Positions 15,712-25,282 of a DNA stretch of 64,000 nucleotides are shown here, piece by piece (the stretch's first letter is position 1; each line of letters opens with the position of its first letter). The notes under the pieces are model-generated. The model was not told where the DNA came from. It ran no database searches and saw nothing but the letters and a program-made list of their open reading frames with translations. Location of the stretch: positions 1,821,001 through 1,885,000 of the forward strand of contig NZ_CP014595.1 of the NCBI RefSeq assembly GCF_001687105.1, written 5' to 3'. The position numbers were made by a program, and so were the translations under genes. Source of the DNA: Salipiger sp. CCB-MM3 (GTDB taxonomy: Bacteria; Pseudomonadota; Alphaproteobacteria; Rhodobacterales; Rhodobacteraceae).

Positions 15712-16471
15712 AGCGGCTCACGGTGCAGAACAGGCGGCAGAAGGCGGTCTCGTCTTCCACCCGATGGACCAGTTCATGGTCAAACCGCTCTTCGGAGCCG
15801 GCGACGTGGGCATGTTCACCATCACCAATGTGACGCTGTGGATGTTCCTTTGCATCCTCGCGATCATCGGCGTCATGGTGCTGGGCACCTCGCGCCGCGC
15901 GATCATCCCTTCGCGCAGCCAGTCGGTCGCCGAACTGGCCTATGGCTTCATCTACAAGATGATCGAAGACGTGACCGGCAAGGAAGGCCTGAAGTACTTC
16001 CCCTACATCATGACGCTGTTCATGTTCATCGTCTTCTCGAACTTCCTTGGCCTGATCCCGATGAGCTTCACCACCACCTCGCACATCGCGGTGACCTGGG
16101 TGCTGGCTCTCGCGGTGTTCCTCGGCGTGACGATCCTTGGCTTCGTCAAAAACGGCGTGCACTTCCTCGGCCTCTTCTGGGTGTCCTCGGCACCGCTGGC
16201 GCTGCGCCCGATCCTCGCCGTGATCGAAGTGATTTCCTACTTCGTCCGTCCGGTCAGCCACTCCATCCGTCTTGCTGGCAACGTGATGGCCGGTCACGCC
16301 GTGATGAAGGTCTTTGCAGGCTTCGCCGCGCTGGCCGTCGTCTCGCCGGTGTCGATCGTCGCAATCACCGCGATCTACGGGCTCGAAGTTCTCGTGGCCT
16401 TCATCCAGGCCTACGTGTTCACCATCCTGACCTGCGTCTACCTCAAGGACGCGCTGCATCCTGCCCACTGA
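15701..16471 (+). CDS. atpB: ATP synthase F0 subunit a
   Basis: Membrane subunit forming the two proton half-channels against the c-ring, 256 residues. The essential arginine is Arg190 in [13 protein letters not shown]. Other landmarks are [22 protein letters not shown] (helix ~99-120), [17 protein letters not shown], and the C-terminal helix ending [19 protein letters not shown]. The ATG overlaps the end of atpI, and atpE follows 59 bases later. Confidence 0.97.
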   Translation: MATEAAHGAEQAAEGGLVFHPMDQFMVKPLFGAGDVGMFTITNVTLWMFLCILAIIGVMVLGTSRRAIIPSRSQSVAELAYGFIYKMIEDVTGKEGLKYFPYIMTLFMFIVFSNFLGLIPMSFTTTSHIAVTWVLALAVFLGVTILGFVKNGVHFLGLFWVSSAPLALRPILAVIEVISYFVRPVSHSIRLAGNVMAGHAVMKVFAGFAALAVVSPVSIVAITAIYGLEVLVAFIQAYVFTILTCVYLKDALHPAH

Positions 16472-16530
16472 GGCGCAGGCCGGTCCGGACAACCTCTATC
16501 CATCCAATTCCATCGTAAGGAGAGACTCAA

Positions 16531-16767
16531 ATGGAAGGCGATATCGCAAACCTCGGTCAGTTCATCGGCGCCGGCCTCGCAGGCCTGGGTTCGGGCATTG
16601 CAGCCCTCGGCGTGGGTAACGTTGCTGCAAACTTCCTGGGCGGCGCACTGCGCAACCCGTCGGCAGCTGCTTCGCAGACCGCGACCCTCTTCATCGGCAT
16701 CGCATTCGCAGAAGCTCTGGGGATCTTCTCGTTCCTCGTCGCTCTGCTGCTGATGTTCGCCGTCTAA
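16531..16767 (+). CDS. atpE: ATP synthase F0 subunit c
   Basis: Proteolipid of the rotating c-ring, 78 residues in two transmembrane helices. Helix 1 has the Gly-rich packing motif ([17 protein letters not shown]); the polar loop is ARG-Asn-Pro (RNPSA, 41-45); helix 2 carries the proton-binding carboxylate Glu61 in FAEALGIF. A strong AAGGAGAG ribosome-binding site precedes the ATG, fitting the high stoichiometry of this subunit. A stable hairpin follows before atpX. Confidence 0.98.
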   Translation: MEGDIANLGQFIGAGLAGLGSGIAALGVGNVAANFLGGALRNPSAAASQTATLFIGIAFAEALGIFSFLVALLLMFAV

Positions 16768-16792
16768 TCCTTCGGGACCTTATCCTTACGCG

Positions 16793-16822
16793 GGGGCGGC
16801 ACCGTCATTGACGGGCCGCCCC
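16793..16822 (+). terminator. Stem-loop after atpE
   Basis: GGGGCGGC (16793-16800) pairs with GCCGCCCC (16815-16822), with an inner CCGT/ACGG stem. No T-run follows. In the gap between atpE and atpX, such a hairpin would act as an mRNA 3'-end stabiliser or attenuator that raises atpE over its neighbours; this is inference. Confidence 0.5.
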
Positions 16823-16853
16823 AAGTAGAGACAACGTTCCGACGGAGGACGAC

Positions 16854-17405
16854 ATGGCGGTCGAACCCATTCAAGAAGAAATGGCCGGTATCTGCGTCGA
16901 CGCCCATGGCTCCGCCATCGGGATGCCGCAGCTTTGCGGCGAATGGATCCCGAACCAGATCTTCTGGCTCATCATCACGCTGCTGGTGATCTTCTTCGTG
17001 CTGTCGCGCGTCGCTCTGCCGCGGATCGCGTCCGTTCTGGCCGAGCGTCAGGGCACCATCACGAACGACATCTCCGCCGCCGAAGAGCTCAAGCGCCAAG
17101 CCAAGGACGCGGAAGCGGCCTATGAGAAGGCGCTGGCCGATGCCCGGAGCGAAGCTCAGGCCATCGCCCAGAAAACCCGCGACGAGATCAAGGCCCAACT
17201 CGATGCCGCAACGGCCGAGGCGGATGCCAAGATCGCCGAGAAGACCGCAGAGTCCGAAAAGGTGCTCTCCGAGATTCGCGCGAGCGCGGTGGAAAGCGTC
17301 GAGGCCGTGGCTAAGGAAACCGCGGAGGCCATCGTGGCCGCCCTGGGGACCAGCGCCGACAAGGCCGCGATCGACGCGGCTGTGGCAAACCGGATGAAAG
17401 GCTGA
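16854..17405 (+). CDS. atpX: ATP synthase F0 subunit b' (AtpX)
   Basis: Peripheral-stalk subunit b' that pairs with b in photosynthetic-type and alphaproteobacterial ATP synthases, 183 residues. An N-terminal polar segment with two Cys is followed by one membrane helix ([21 protein letters not shown], ~41-61) and a long helical stalk ([19 protein letters not shown] onwards) rich in Ala/Glu/Lys. AGGACGAC precedes the ATG. atpF follows after 4 bases. Confidence 0.93.
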   Translation: MAVEPIQEEMAGICVDAHGSAIGMPQLCGEWIPNQIFWLIITLLVIFFVLSRVALPRIASVLAERQGTITNDISAAEELKRQAKDAEAAYEKALADARSEAQAIAQKTRDEIKAQLDAATAEADAKIAEKTAESEKVLSEIRASAVESVEAVAKETAEAIVAALGTSADKAAIDAAVANRMKG

Positions 17406-17409
17406 TCCC

Positions 17410-17973
17410 ATGCGCAAACTCATCACCCTGAGCGCGCTCGGAACCCTGATGGCCAGCCCCGCGCTGGCCGCCTCCGGCCCGTTCTTCTCGCTCCGCAACA
17501 CCGATTTCGTCGTGCTGCTGGGCTTCCTGCTGTTCCTCGCCGTCCTCGTGTACTTCAAAGTGCCGAAGATGCTGGGCAGCCAGCTTGATCGCCGTGCCGA
17601 AGGCATCCGCAACGAGCTGGAAGAAGCCCGCGCCCTGCGCGAGGAAGCACAGACCCTTCTGGCCTCTTACGAGCGTCAGCAGCGCGAAGTGCAGGATCAG
17701 GCAGAGCAGATCGTGGCTCAGGCCAAGATCGACGCCGAAAGCGCCGCAGAGCAGGCCCGCAAGGACCTCGATGCATCGATCACGCGCCGTCTTGCCGCTG
17801 CTGAAGAGCAGATCAAGTCGGCAGAGACCTCGGCTGTCAAGGAAGTCCGCGATCGCGCGATTACCGTGGCCGTGGCCGCTGCTTCGGATGTGATCGCCGA
17901 GAAACTCGGTGCGCAGGACAAGGCCAAGCTGGTCGACGAGTCGATCAAGACGGTGGGTGCCAAGCTGCACTGA
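17410..17973 (+). CDS. atpF: ATP synthase F0 subunit b
   Basis: Peripheral-stalk subunit b, 187 residues. The hydrophobic N-terminus (MRKLITLSALGTLMASPALAA) resembles a signal sequence and precedes the true membrane anchor FVVLLGFLLFLAVLVYFKVP at ~33-52. A long coiled coil follows (RRAEGIRNELEEARALREEA) to residue ~165, and the C-terminal part contacts delta. It is the last gene of the F0 operon and is followed by a strong terminator. Confidence 0.95.
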   Translation: MRKLITLSALGTLMASPALAASGPFFSLRNTDFVVLLGFLLFLAVLVYFKVPKMLGSQLDRRAEGIRNELEEARALREEAQTLLASYERQQREVQDQAEQIVAQAKIDAESAAEQARKDLDASITRRLAAAEEQIKSAETSAVKEVRDRAITVAVAAASDVIAEKLGAQDKAKLVDESIKTVGAKLH

Positions 17974-17999
17974 CCTGACCGATACGGCAGTACTTGCAG

Positions 18000-18024
18000 A
18001 GCCCGGCCCATGGCCGGGCTTTTG
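18000..18024 (+). terminator. Intrinsic terminator of the F0 operon
   Basis: AGCCCGGCC (18000-18008) pairs with GGCCGGGCT (18012-18020) around a 3-base loop, then TTTTGCTTTTG. It lies 27 bases after the atpF stop. Confidence 0.85.
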
Positions 18025-18196
18025 CTTTTGTGGCGCCGCGTCATCATGGCGCTCGAAAAACGCCCGCAGCCGCTGTCTGGGGCCGATACGAAGGGTGTCG
18101 GGGGCTTCTCTCCCCTTCCCCTTGACGCGGACCCCATATACTGTGGAAGTACCGCAATCACAGCCAAACATGTGGGCGGACAGTCGAGGGGACAAC

Positions 18197-19006
18197 GTGG
18201 CACATATCATCGTCGTGGGGAACGAGAAGGGCGGGGCAGGCAAGTCCACCGTCTCGATGCATCTGGCAACCGCCCTCGTTCGCATGGGCCATCGCACCGG
18301 CGCGCTCGATCTCGACCTGCGGCAGCGCTCGGTTGGCCGCTACATCGAGAACCGCCGCCGCTTTTGCGAAAGCGAAGGCATCGAACTGGCCATTCCCCGC
18401 TATCTCGATCTGCCCGAGGTGCAGCCCGAGGCGCTGGCGCCCGGTGAGAACGCCTTTGATCACCGCCTCTCGGCTGCCGTGGCGCAGCTGGAGACCGATT
18501 GCGACTTCGTGCTGATCGACTGCCCCGGCTCGCATACCCGGCTGAGCCAGGTGGCGCATTCGCTGGCCGACACGCTGGTCACACCGCTCAACGACAGTTT
18601 CATCGATTTCGACCTGCTGGCGCATATCGACAGCGATGGCGAGAAGATCCTTGGCCCTTCGGTCTATTCCGAGATGGTCTGGAACGCCCGCCAATTGCGC
18701 GCGCAGGCCGGGCTCCAGCCGATCGACTGGGTGGTGCTGCGCAACCGGCTGGGGGCGCAGAACATGGTCAACAAGATGAAGATGGAAAAGGCGCTGACCA
18801 AGCTGTCGAAGCGCATCGGCTTCCGCATCGCGCCCGGCTTCAACGAGCGGGTGATCTTCCGCGAGCTTTTCCCCCGGGGTCTGACGCTGCTGGACCTGAA
18901 AGATATCGGCGTCGGCAACCTCAACATCTCGAATGTGGCCGCGCGGCAGGAGCTGCGGGAGCTGGTCAAAGCGCTGGAATTGCCGGGGGTTGAGGTCGAT
19001 TTCTGA
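18197..19006 (+). CDS. mipZ: MipZ-type division-plane positioning ATPase (ParA/MinD family)
   Basis: Deviant-Walker ATPase that, in Caulobacter, binds ParB near the origin and inhibits FtsZ polymerisation to keep the Z-ring at midcell. 269 residues from GTG 18197 (GAGGGG upstream): NEKGGAGKST at residues 9-18, LDLDLRQRSVGRYIENR with the characteristic MipZ DxRQ region, FVLIDCPGSHTRLS (Walker B/switch), and DWVVLRNRLGAQN. The length and internal motifs fit MipZ better than ParA partitioning proteins, and no parB is adjacent. Confidence 0.88.
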   Translation: MAHIIVVGNEKGGAGKSTVSMHLATALVRMGHRTGALDLDLRQRSVGRYIENRRRFCESEGIELAIPRYLDLPEVQPEALAPGENAFDHRLSAAVAQLETDCDFVLIDCPGSHTRLSQVAHSLADTLVTPLNDSFIDFDLLAHIDSDGEKILGPSVYSEMVWNARQLRAQAGLQPIDWVVLRNRLGAQNMVNKMKMEKALTKLSKRIGFRIAPGFNERVIFRELFPRGLTLLDLKDIGVGNLNISNVAARQELRELVKALELPGVEVDF

Positions 19007-19031
19007 CCTCTGACGCGCGGGCTGGCGAGGG

Positions 19032-19577
19032 CTAGTGGTTGCGCATATGCAGCGCGATCAGCGACGCGCCGATGCCCGAACTGATCAGGTCGATCCCGAG
19101 GAAGACCCCGAGCAGCCCGGTCGCCGAGCCCGGCAGCGTGGCCATGATCAGCACGCCCAGCACCAGCGAGACCACGCCTGCGAAGACCAGCCAACTCCAT
19201 CCGGTGCGCTCGCGGACCGACAGGCCGATGGCGATCCGCATCACGCCGAGGGCAAGGAAGAACGCCGCGATCAGCCATGTGAGCGCTTCGAGCCCACGCT
19301 CCGGGCGCGCCAGAAGGAACACGCCAAACGCCAGCACCAGAAGGCCAAGCAGCGCTTCGGCGAGGCGCGCGCCGAGGCTGGTTTCGTCGTTGAAGGCGAT
19401 CCAAAGCTGCAGCGCTCCGGCGATGATGAAGGCGATGGCCGAGATCGTCAGCACGGTGAGCGAGGCCGCAAACGGGTGCACGAGTGCGCCGATCCCGCCG
19501 AGGATCAGGATCACTCCCAGAAGCAGCATCCAGCCCCATTTCTTGCGGGGCTTCGAGGTGGACGGACCGTCTGTCAT
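19032..19577 (-). CDS. HdeD family (DUF308) membrane protein
   Basis: 181-residue protein with six hydrophobic helices arranged in DUF308-type pairs (MLLLGVILILGGIGALVHP, LAEALLGLLVLAFGVFLLARP, WLVFAGVVSLVLGVLIMATLP). HdeD of E. coli is linked to acid resistance; here the role is unknown. Start ATG 19577 is preceded by GGAGA at 5-6 bases, favouring it over the longer frame to 19619. It converges with mipZ, only 25 bases away, and its 5' end faces the next plus-strand gene. Confidence 0.87.
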   Translation of the reverse strand: MTDGPSTSKPRKKWGWMLLLGVILILGGIGALVHPFAASLTVLTISAIAFIIAGALQLWIAFNDETSLGARLAEALLGLLVLAFGVFLLARPERGLEALTWLIAAFFLALGVMRIAIGLSVRERTGWSWLVFAGVVSLVLGVLIMATLPGSATGLLGVFLGIDLISSGIGASLIALHMRNH

Positions 19578-19731
19578 CGGCTGTCTCCGTGTTTCATCGG
19601 CTGTCACAGCCAGTGGCATTGCTTTTGGGTGACCCTGCGTCAGTCGCAGTTTGGGCGCAGGCGCGGAACGAACGCAAGGCCACAGCGGAAATGTTAGCGA
19701 AGAATTAGCAAATTCTCACAAAGGATTGCGC

Positions 19732-20190
19732 ATGAACTTGCCGATCATCTTTGTCGCGCTGGCAGACATGGCGCTGAGGTTTTGCGCGCAGTTGCCGCGC
19801 TCGGCTGCGCCGGTTTTGCGGCGACTGCTGGCGCTGGCGGGACTGCTGTCCTGCGGCGCCTGCGCGGTGCAGATGGGCGGGGCGGGCTATGCTGGCGCAG
19901 TGCCGATCCCGGCCGAGGTCGAGGGGATGCGCTTTGTTTTACGGCTGCGCGAAGATCGGGCCGAGGCGATCCGGGTCAGCCCGATGTGGCCGCCGAAATT
20001 TGCCGAGGTTGCACGCCTTGCGCAGATCGCGGTGGCTGGGGCCAGCGGCTGCGTGCCGGTCTGGGCGGTGGGCGATCCGTCGGTGATCGAACTGGGCCTC
20101 TCCTGCGGTGGACGGTCCCCGCCGAAGAAGCCGAAAGGCCGCCACACCGCCTGCGATTTCCTTGGCGCATGGGGGAGGGCCTGTGAGTGA
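19732..20190 (+). CDS. Hypothetical protein with lipoprotein-like N-terminus
   Basis: 152 residues. A ~30-residue N-terminal stretch precedes a hydrophobic segment LLALAGLLSCGACAV, which resembles a lipobox with Cys41 or Cys44 as modified residue; the long leader makes this uncertain. The rest has RFVLRLREDRAEAIRVSPMWPP and conserved-looking Cys near residues 107, 125 and 151 but matches no family I recognise. AAGGA lies 7 bases before the ATG. It runs toward the minus-strand GNAT gene. Confidence 0.55.
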   Translation: MNLPIIFVALADMALRFCAQLPRSAAPVLRRLLALAGLLSCGACAVQMGGAGYAGAVPIPAEVEGMRFVLRLREDRAEAIRVSPMWPPKFAEVARLAQIAVAGASGCVPVWAVGDPSVIELGLSCGGRSPPKKPKGRHTACDFLGAWGRACE

Positions 20191-20207
20191 GCTTCTGCCA
20201 GAGGCGG

Positions 20208-20660
20208 TCAGAGCGTCTTTTCGTAAAACAGGCTCGAGCTGTTCTCGACATAGCCGCCGAAGGGGCCGCGCCGTGCAAATCCGGTGCTCTCATAAAGCGC
20301 CATGGCCGCTGGCAGCTTGTCTCCGGTTTCAAGCCGCAAGAGCGGAATGCCCTCCGCCTGCGCGGTGCGTTCGAGATGCTGCAGCAGGCGCCGCGCCAGC
20401 CCCAGCCCGCGCGCCTCGGGCGAGACGAACATGGATTTCACCTCGGCATAGCCCTCGGCCCGCGCGATGGCGGCGCAGCCCAGCAGCACGCCGTTTTCTT
20501 CGGCCCCGAGAAAGGTGATTTCGGGGGCGCAGAGCGCGTCGATATCGAGGCAGTAGTTCTCTTCCGGCGGGAACAGCGCCCCCATCAGCGCGTGGCTCTC
20601 CAGCAGCAGCGCCTCGGCGCGCGGATCACGTGGAGACACGGGGGCGATGGTTATCGACAT
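20208..20660 (-). CDS. GNAT family N-acetyltransferase
   Basis: 150-residue acetyltransferase of the YsnE/PA4866-like group. Motif A is visible as VKSMFVSPEARGLGLARRLLQHLE at residues ~72-95 (acetyl-CoA loop RGLGLA), then LRLETGDKLPAAMALYESTGF at ~107-127. ATG 20660 has GAGGAA upstream, so the longer frame is rejected. It is a single gene, convergent with the lipoprotein-like gene and divergent from smc. The acceptor is unknown. Confidence 0.88.
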   Translation of the reverse strand: MSITIAPVSPRDPRAEALLLESHALMGALFPPEENYCLDIDALCAPEITFLGAEENGVLLGCAAIARAEGYAEVKSMFVSPEARGLGLARRLLQHLERTAQAEGIPLLRLETGDKLPAAMALYESTGFARRGPFGGYVENSSSLFYEKTL

Positions 20661-20851
20661 AGATGCTTTCCTCTGGCCATAGGGTCGGATATTGGCGGGG
20701 CCTCCGCCGGGGTCAACCCACAAATAAGGCGCAATACACGCAATATCTTGTGGACAACTGGCAGAGGGCCGCCACATCCGGGGCAAAGCGTTTGACTTGG
20801 CCCGGTGCGGGACGGCAAATTCGGGGATAACTTCGGAATCGGGGCATCGCT

Positions 20852-23800
20852 TTGCAGTTCACACGTCTTCGACTGACGGGCTTCAAGAGCTTCGTCGATC
20901 CCACCGACCTCGTCATCTCCGAGGGGCTGACCGGGGTCGTCGGGCCCAATGGCTGTGGCAAGTCCAACCTGCTGGAAGCGCTGCGCTGGGTGATGGGCGA
21001 AAACCGTGCCAAGGCGATGCGCGGCGCGGGCATGGAAGATGTGATCTTCGCCGGGGCGCATTCCCGCCCGGCCCGCAACTTCGCCGAAGTGTCGCTGTCG
21101 ATCGACAATGGCGACCGTCTCGCCCCCGCCGGGTTCAACGAAGCCGACCAGCTTGAGATCGTGCGCCGCATCACCCGCGACGTCGGCTCGGCCTATAAGG
21201 TCAACGCCAAGGATGTGCGCGCCCGCGACGTGCAGATGCTGTTCGCTGACGCCTCGACCGGGGCGCATTCGCCCGCGCTGGTGCGGCAGGGGCAGATCTC
21301 GGAACTGATCAACGCCAAGCCGAAGAACCGCCGCCGTATCCTCGAAGAGGCGGCAGGCATCTCGGGGCTCTACCAGCGCCGCCACGAGGCGGAGCTGAAG
21401 CTGAACAACACCGAGGCCAATCTGTTGCGCGTCGATGACGTGATCGAACAATTGGCGGCGCAACTGCAGCAGCTTGACCGGCAGGCGCGGCAAGCGGCGC
21501 GCTATCGTGCCATCGGCACCGATCTGCGGCAGGCCGAGGGCGTGCTGCTCTACCGCCGCTGGATGGAGGCCGAAGAGGCCCGGCAATCCGCCGAGAGCGT
21601 GCTGCGCGCCCGGATCACCGCCGCGTCACAGGCCGAAAGCGCCGCCCGCGCCGCCGAACGCGCCCGCGCCGAACGCGACGAGGCGCTGCCGCCCCTGCGC
21701 GAGGAAGAAGCCATCGCCGCGGCGATCCTGCAGCGCCTCATGGTGCAGCGCGACGCGCTCGCCGAACAGGAGGCCCGGGCGCAGGACACCATCGAAACGC
21801 TCACCCGCCGGATCGAGCAGATCGGCAAGGACATGGAGCGCGAGGGCGCGCTCAACCGCGACGCGGGCGAGACGATCGAGGGGCTCGAATGGGAGGCGCG
21901 CGAGCTTGCCAAGGCAGGCGAGGGCCATGACGCGCGCCTGACCGAAGCCTCCGATGCGGCCTCCGAGGCGTCGGCGGTGCTGCAGGAGCGTGAGGCCGCG
22001 CTGACCCAGCAGACCGAGGATGTGGCCCGTCTCGCCGCCCGGCACCAGTCGGCGCAGCGCTATCTGGCGGATGTGCGCAAGACCCTCTCGCGCCACGATG
22101 CCGAAGCGGGCAAGGCGCGCGATGCGGTGGCCGAGGCGCGCGGGCGTCTGGCGCAGGCCACCTCCGCGATGGAAGAAGCGCAGGAACGCTCCGAAGAGGC
22201 GCAGGCCATGGCCGCCCGCGCCGAGGACCTGCTGCTACAGGCCGATGAGGCACGTACCGATTGCCAGACCCGCGAGGCCGAGGCCCGCGCCGAACGCTCC
22301 GAGGCCGAGGGCGAGCTGAGCGCGCTCAGCGCCGAGGTCGCGGCGCTCTCGCGGCTCTTGGAGCGCGACACCGCCGAGGGCGGGCAGGTGCTCGACCGGC
22401 TGCAGGTGGAGCAGGGCTTTGAAAAGGCGCTTGGTGCCGCGCTTTCGGACGATCTGCGCGCACCGGAAGTGGCCGATGATGGCCCCTCGGGCTGGTTCGA
22501 ACTGCCGCGCTACGCCGACGAGCAGCCGCTGCCGCGGGGGGTCACCGCGCTGTCGCACCATGTCTCGGTGCCCGACGTGCTGATCCGCCGCATGAGCCAG
22601 ATCGGCCTTGTGGACCCCGACGAGGGCAATGCGCTGCAGCATCTTCTGCAGCCGGGCCAGCGGCTGGTGAGCCGCGACGGCGATCTCTGGCGCTGGGACG
22701 GCTACCGGGCGTGGTCCGAGGATGCGCCCTCCGCCGCGGCGCTGCGGCTTGAACAGCTCAACCGGCTGGAAGGGCTGAAGCGCGAGATGGCCGAGACGGA
22801 GTCGCGGGTGGAGGGCATGCGCACCGCCCATGACGCGCTGGTGGCGCGGCTGGCGGAGCTGACCCGCGCCGACAAGGTGGCGCGCGAGACCCGGCGCGAG
22901 GCCGACCGCGAGGTCAACGAGGCGATGCGCGCCTTCAACCGGGCCGAAAGCGAGCGCAGCATGGCCGAGAGCCGGCTGGAGAGCGCGGCGCTGGCGGTCA
23001 GCCGCCATGATGACGAGGCCACGACGGCGCGCCAGCAGGTGGTCGAGGCCGAGCGCGGTCTTGCCGAACTGGGCGATCTGGAAAGCGCCCGCGCCGTGGC
23101 CGAGGACGTGCGGATGACCGTCGAGGCGGCCCGGATGACGATGATGACCCGGCGCTCTGCTCATGACGAGCTGCGCCGCGAGGGCGAGGCTCGCACCGCG
23201 CGCCAGCAGAGCGTCACCAAGGAGCTGTCGGGCTGGCGCCACCGGCTGGAGACCGCCGAGAAGCGCAGCGCCGAACTGGATGAGCGCCGCCGCGGCCACG
23301 AGCGCGAACTGCTCGAGGCGCAGGCGGTGCCCGATGAGCTTGCCGCCAAGCGCGACGAACTGGCCCGCTCGATCGAAGAGGCCGAAGAGCGCCGCAGCGC
23401 TGCCTCGGACATGCTGGCCGCTGCCGAAAGCGCCATGCGCGCGGCGATTGCTGCCGAGCGCGATGCGGAACGCGCCGCCTCTGAGGCGCGCGAGGCGCGG
23501 GCGGGCGCTGAGGCGCGTGTGGACGCGGCGCGCGAGACCGTCAGCGCGGCTGCCGAACGCATCGAGGAAGAGCAGGAGACCACGCCCGAGAAGCTGCTGG
23601 CGCGGCTCGACTTGGCGCCCTCCGACATGCCCGGCTCGGAAGAGATCGAAGCGGATGTGAACCGTCTCAAGCGCCAGCGCGACGCGCTCGGCGCGGTCAA
23701 CCTGCGGGCCGAGGAAGACGCCCGCGAAGTGCGCGGCGAGCATGACACGCTGGTGCAGGAGAAGACCGATCTCGAAGAGGCGGTGCGCACGCTGCGCTCG

Positions 23801-24307
23801 GGCATCTCGTCGCTGAACCGCGAGGGGCGCGAGCGGCTGCTGACCGCCTTCGAGCAGGTGAACAGCAATTTCTCGATGCTCTTCACCCATCTCTTTAACG
23901 GCGGCGAGGCCAATCTCGTGATGGTCGAAAGCGACGACCCGCTCGAGGCCGGGCTCGAGATCATGTGCCAGCCGCCGGGCAAGAAGCTCTCGACGCTCTC
24001 GCTGCTCTCGGGCGGCGAGCAGACGCTGACCGCGCTGGCGCTGATCTTCGCGGTGTTCCTCGCGAACCCGGCGCCGATCTGCGTGCTCGACGAGGTCGAC
24101 GCGCCGCTCGACGACGCCAACGTCACGCGCTTCTGCGATCTGCTCGACGAGATGTGCCGCCGCACCAACACGCGTTTCCTGATCATCACCCACCACGCGG
24201 TGACCATGAGCCGCATGGACCGGCTCTTTGGCGTCACCATGCAGGAACAGGGCGTCAGCCAATTGGTGTCGGTGGATCTGAAGAAAGCCGAGCGCCTGGT
24301 CGCCTGA
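20852..24307 (+). CDS. smc: Chromosome segregation protein SMC
   Basis: Large ATPase that organises and separates chromosomes together with ScpA/ScpB; 1151 residues, usual length. N-terminal Walker A GPNGCGKS at 31-38 after FKSFVDPTDL. Two long coiled coils flank a hinge at ~520-650. The C-terminal head has signature LSGGEQTLTALAL at ~1052 and Walker B ICVLDEVDAPLDDAN at ~1075. The start is TTG 20852; the protein begins at the expected point (MQFTRLRLTGF), so no upstream ATG is needed. scpA/scpB are not in the window. A repeat element follows. Confidence 0.97.
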   Translation: MQFTRLRLTGFKSFVDPTDLVISEGLTGVVGPNGCGKSNLLEALRWVMGENRAKAMRGAGMEDVIFAGAHSRPARNFAEVSLSIDNGDRLAPAGFNEADQLEIVRRITRDVGSAYKVNAKDVRARDVQMLFADASTGAHSPALVRQGQISELINAKPKNRRRILEEAAGISGLYQRRHEAELKLNNTEANLLRVDDVIEQLAAQLQQLDRQARQAARYRAIGTDLRQAEGVLLYRRWMEAEEARQSAESVLRARITAASQAESAARAAERARAERDEALPPLREEEAIAAAILQRLMVQRDALAEQEARAQDTIETLTRRIEQIGKDMEREGALNRDAGETIEGLEWEARELAKAGEGHDARLTEASDAASEASAVLQEREAALTQQTEDVARLAARHQSAQRYLADVRKTLSRHDAEAGKARDAVAEARGRLAQATSAMEEAQERSEEAQAMAARAEDLLLQADEARTDCQTREAEARAERSEAEGELSALSAEVAALSRLLERDTAEGGQVLDRLQVEQGFEKALGAALSDDLRAPEVADDGPSGWFELPRYADEQPLPRGVTALSHHVSVPDVLIRRMSQIGLVDPDEGNALQHLLQPGQRLVSRDGDLWRWDGYRAWSEDAPSAAALRLEQLNRLEGLKREMAETESRVEGMRTAHDALVARLAELTRADKVARETRREADREVNEAMRAFNRAESERSMAESRLESAALAVSRHDDEATTARQQVVEAERGLAELGDLESARAVAEDVRMTVEAARMTMMTRRSAHDELRREGEARTARQQSVTKELSGWRHRLETAEKRSAELDERRRGHERELLEAQAVPDELAAKRDELARSIEEAEERRSAASDMLAAAESAMRAAIAAERDAERAASEAREARAGAEARVDAARETVSAAAERIEEEQETTPEKLLARLDLAPSDMPGSEEIEADVNRLKRQRDALGAVNLRAEEDAREVRGEHDTLVQEKTDLEEAVRTLRSGISSLNREGRERLLTAFEQVNSNFSMLFTHLFNGGEANLVMVESDDPLEAGLEIMCQPPGKKLSTLSLLSGGEQTLTALALIFAVFLANPAPICVLDEVDAPLDDANVTRFCDLLDEMCRRTNTRFLIITHHAVTMSRMDRLFGVTMQEQGVSQLVSVDLKKAERLVA

Positions 24308-24320
24308 GCGCCCACTGTTT

Positions 24321-24432
24321 GGCGCGCTCCGGCCTGCCTCCGGCGGGGATATTTTCATCTAGACGAAGCGCAGGACGTTCTCCCCTTCGTCTAGACTGAA
24401 ATATCCCGGGGGTCCGGGGGCCGCGCCCCCGG
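24321..24432. repeat. ~112-bp palindromic intergenic repeat, left copy of an inverted pair
   Basis: Nearly identical, as reverse complement, to 27781-27891; I count a couple of substitutions and a one-base indel over ~112 bases. Internally it is itself palindromic: GATATTTTCATCTAGACGAAG (24348-24368) faces CTTCGTCTAGACTGAAATATC (24385-24405), with outer GC-rich arms. It lies between the convergent smc and panC genes and probably acts as a bidirectional terminator. The pair brackets panC-panB-SBP. Confidence 0.85.
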
Positions 24433-24439
24433 TCCGGCC

Positions 24440-25282
24440 TTAGCCAACGGCGATATTGTCGATCAGCCGCACACCGCCCAGCCACGCGGCGGCCAGCAGC
24501 CGCGCCGGGCGGTCGGGGCGGGTCAAAGGCGCCAGCCCGTCGGCAGCGCGCAGCTCGAGATATTCCACCTCCGAAAACCCGGCCTCCCGCAGCGCCGCCT
24601 CGGCCTGCGCGCGCACCGGGCCAAAGCTCTCGTCGTCCAGCAGCCGTTCCGCCATTTGCCGCATCACCCGGTTCAGCGCCGGTGCCGCGGCACGGGTCTC
24701 GGGCGGCAGCAGCATGTTGCGCGAGGACAGCGCGAGGCCGTCCTCCTCGCGCACCGTGGGGCAGCCGATCACCTCGCAGGGGATATCGAGATCGCGGGCC
24801 ATCCGGGTCACCACCTGCAGCTGCTGATAGTCCTTCTCGCCGAAATAGGCGCGGTCGGCTAGCGTCTGCAAAAAGAGCTTGCTGACCACCGTCGTCACCC
24901 CGTCGAAATGCCCCGGGCGATGCGCGCCGCAGAGCCCCTCGGTCAGGCCAGTGACCGAGACCGTGGTGGCAAAGCCCTCGGGGTAGATCTGATCGGGGCC
25001 CGGCGCATAGATCGCATCCACGGCAAAAGGCGCGAGCTTTTCGGCATCCGCCACTTCGGTGCGCGGGTAATTCTCGAGATCCGAGGCGCTGTTGAACTGC
25101 TTGGGATTGACGAAGATCGTCACGATCACCCGGTCGCAGTCCGCCTTGGCCGCCTCGACAAGGCTCATGTGCCCGGCGTGCAGCGCGCCCATCGTGGGCA
25201 CCACGCCTGTGGTTTCGCCAGCACGCTTCCAGCCCAGCACCGCCTCGCGCAGCGCGGCCTTGGTTCGCAGAATGGGGATCAT
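24440..25282 (-). CDS. panC: Pantothenate synthetase
   Basis: Joins pantoate and beta-alanine with ATP to make pantothenate (vitamin B5/CoA pathway). 280 residues, usual length. Motifs: [15 protein letters not shown] at ~27-41 (nucleotide-binding HxGH), [22 protein letters not shown] near 150, and [13 protein letters not shown] near 183. Start ATG 25282 overlaps the panB stop by 4 bases, so panB-panC are translationally coupled. It ends next to the left copy of the inverted repeat. Confidence 0.97.
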   Translation of the reverse strand: MIPILRTKAALREAVLGWKRAGETTGVVPTMGALHAGHMSLVEAAKADCDRVIVTIFVNPKQFNSASDLENYPRTEVADAEKLAPFAVDAIYAPGPDQIYPEGFATTVSVTGLTEGLCGAHRPGHFDGVTTVVSKLFLQTLADRAYFGEKDYQQLQVVTRMARDLDIPCEVIGCPTVREEDGLALSSRNMLLPPETRAAAPALNRVMRQMAERLLDDESFGPVRAQAEAALREAGFSEVEYLELRAADGLAPLTRPDRPARLLAAAWLGGVRLIDNIAVG

